Below are positions 63,863 through 64,000 of a DNA stretch of 64,000 bases, piece after piece. The position numbers and the translations under genes are program-made. The stretch spans positions 2,930,501 to 2,994,500 of the forward strand of contig NZ_OY781114.1 of NCBI RefSeq assembly GCF_963676485.1, given 5' to 3'. The notes under the pieces were generated by a model, which worked only from the letters and a program-made list of their open reading frames with translations, did no database searches and was not told where the DNA came from. The DNA comes from an uncultured Cohaesibacter sp. (lineage in GTDB: Bacteria > Pseudomonadota > Alphaproteobacteria > Rhizobiales > Cohaesibacteraceae). Position 1 is the first letter of the stretch; the number at the start of each line of letters is the position of its first letter.

Positions 63863-64000
63863 ATGAATAAGTCAATCCTCGCCGCAGGTCTTGCGGTCTT
63901 GGCTTTGTCCTCGGCCATGACCTCATCGGCCTTTGCTGAAGACAAGGTTTCGATTGTTGCGAACGCGACCCAGATCTTCGGCACGATCGATCCGGCAAAG
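63863..64000 (+). CDS. ABC transporter binding protein, 5' part
   Basis: The first 46 residues of a secreted protein: a signal peptide with KSILAAGLAVLALSSAM then TSSAFA before EDKVSIVANATQIFGTIDPAK. The TIDPAK segment is common at the start of DppA/OppA-type binding proteins. AGGAGA precedes the ATG. It runs off the window end and presumably belongs to the DppBC-DF transporter upstream. Confidence 0.8.
   Translation, partial: MNKSILAAGLAVLALSSAMTSSAFAEDKVSIVANATQIFGTIDPAK

Noticed and set aside
1-64000. CRISPR arrays, tRNA or rRNA genes, prophage
   Set aside because: I saw no regularly spaced direct repeats, cloverleaf-like genes or phage structural genes on reading through; a dedicated scan was not possible.

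Overview
The window is bacterial chromosome with dense, operon-organised metabolic genes of moderate GC and no tRNA, rRNA or CRISPR array that I can see. Gene families point to an alphaproteobacterium, probably a marine or host-associated member of Hyphomicrobiales. Evidence includes UgpC-type sugar ABC systems, a NagB-II/NagA/MurQ amino-sugar locus, BKACE, DUF917/HyuA and Cfa. Cohaesibacter-like is my guess, not a demonstrated assignment.

Layout. 1-5.1 kb: L-arabinose catabolism (araD 3' end, araA, a divergent AraC-type activator, araB), with a terminator after each structural gene. 5.2-7.1 kb: pyrC-pyrE. 7.1-11.7 kb: a LacI-type regulator divergent from galE-galT-galK (Leloir pathway). 11.75-14.7 kb: an overlapping operon of CHAD protein, orphan ParA ATPase and CYTH triphosphatase-like protein, the most unusual unit here and possibly linked to polyphosphate. 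15.0-26.2 kb: a catabolic regulon built around a beta-keto acid cleavage enzyme. It holds a CoA-transferase pair, cupin, SDR, 3-hydroxyacyl-CoA dehydrogenase, Na+/solute symporter with two tiny membrane proteins, BKACE, a MaoC-phosphotransacylase fusion, thiolase and an IclR regulator. Three of its transcription units share a nearly identical promoter/operator sequence that I found by eye.

26.5-31.3 kb: scattered single genes (HAD protein with an unrecognised N-terminal domain, Ldh2-type dehydrogenase, cyclase). 31.3-42.5 kb: amino-sugar locus, with cutC, ROK kinase, nagA, nagB-II and a GntR regulator on the minus strand, and murQ, sugar ABC transporter and Gfo/Idh oxidoreductase on the plus strand. 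Together they could take MurNAc or GlcNAc to fructose-6-phosphate without a PTS. 42.7-44.0 kb: DUF2254 membrane protein. 44.3-50.9 kb: LacI regulator, sugar ABC transporter and an intracellular clan GH-J-like glycosidase, probably for a fructoside or other oligosaccharide.

51.0-56.2 kb: a worn zone with fragments of an alpha/beta hydrolase, a LysR regulator, an IS3-type element and a doubly deleted clpP. Among them lie intact sodB, a SufR-like regulator, a GFA-fold protein and a cfa gene with C-rich codon use. 56.4-64.0 kb: a peptide-type ABC transporter with a hydantoinase/oxoprolinase A protein and two tandem DUF917 proteins. This looks like an uptake and degradation system for a hydantoin-like or cyclic amide compound, and its binding protein runs off the window end.

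Functions are assigned from motifs and remembered family features; no database search was run.
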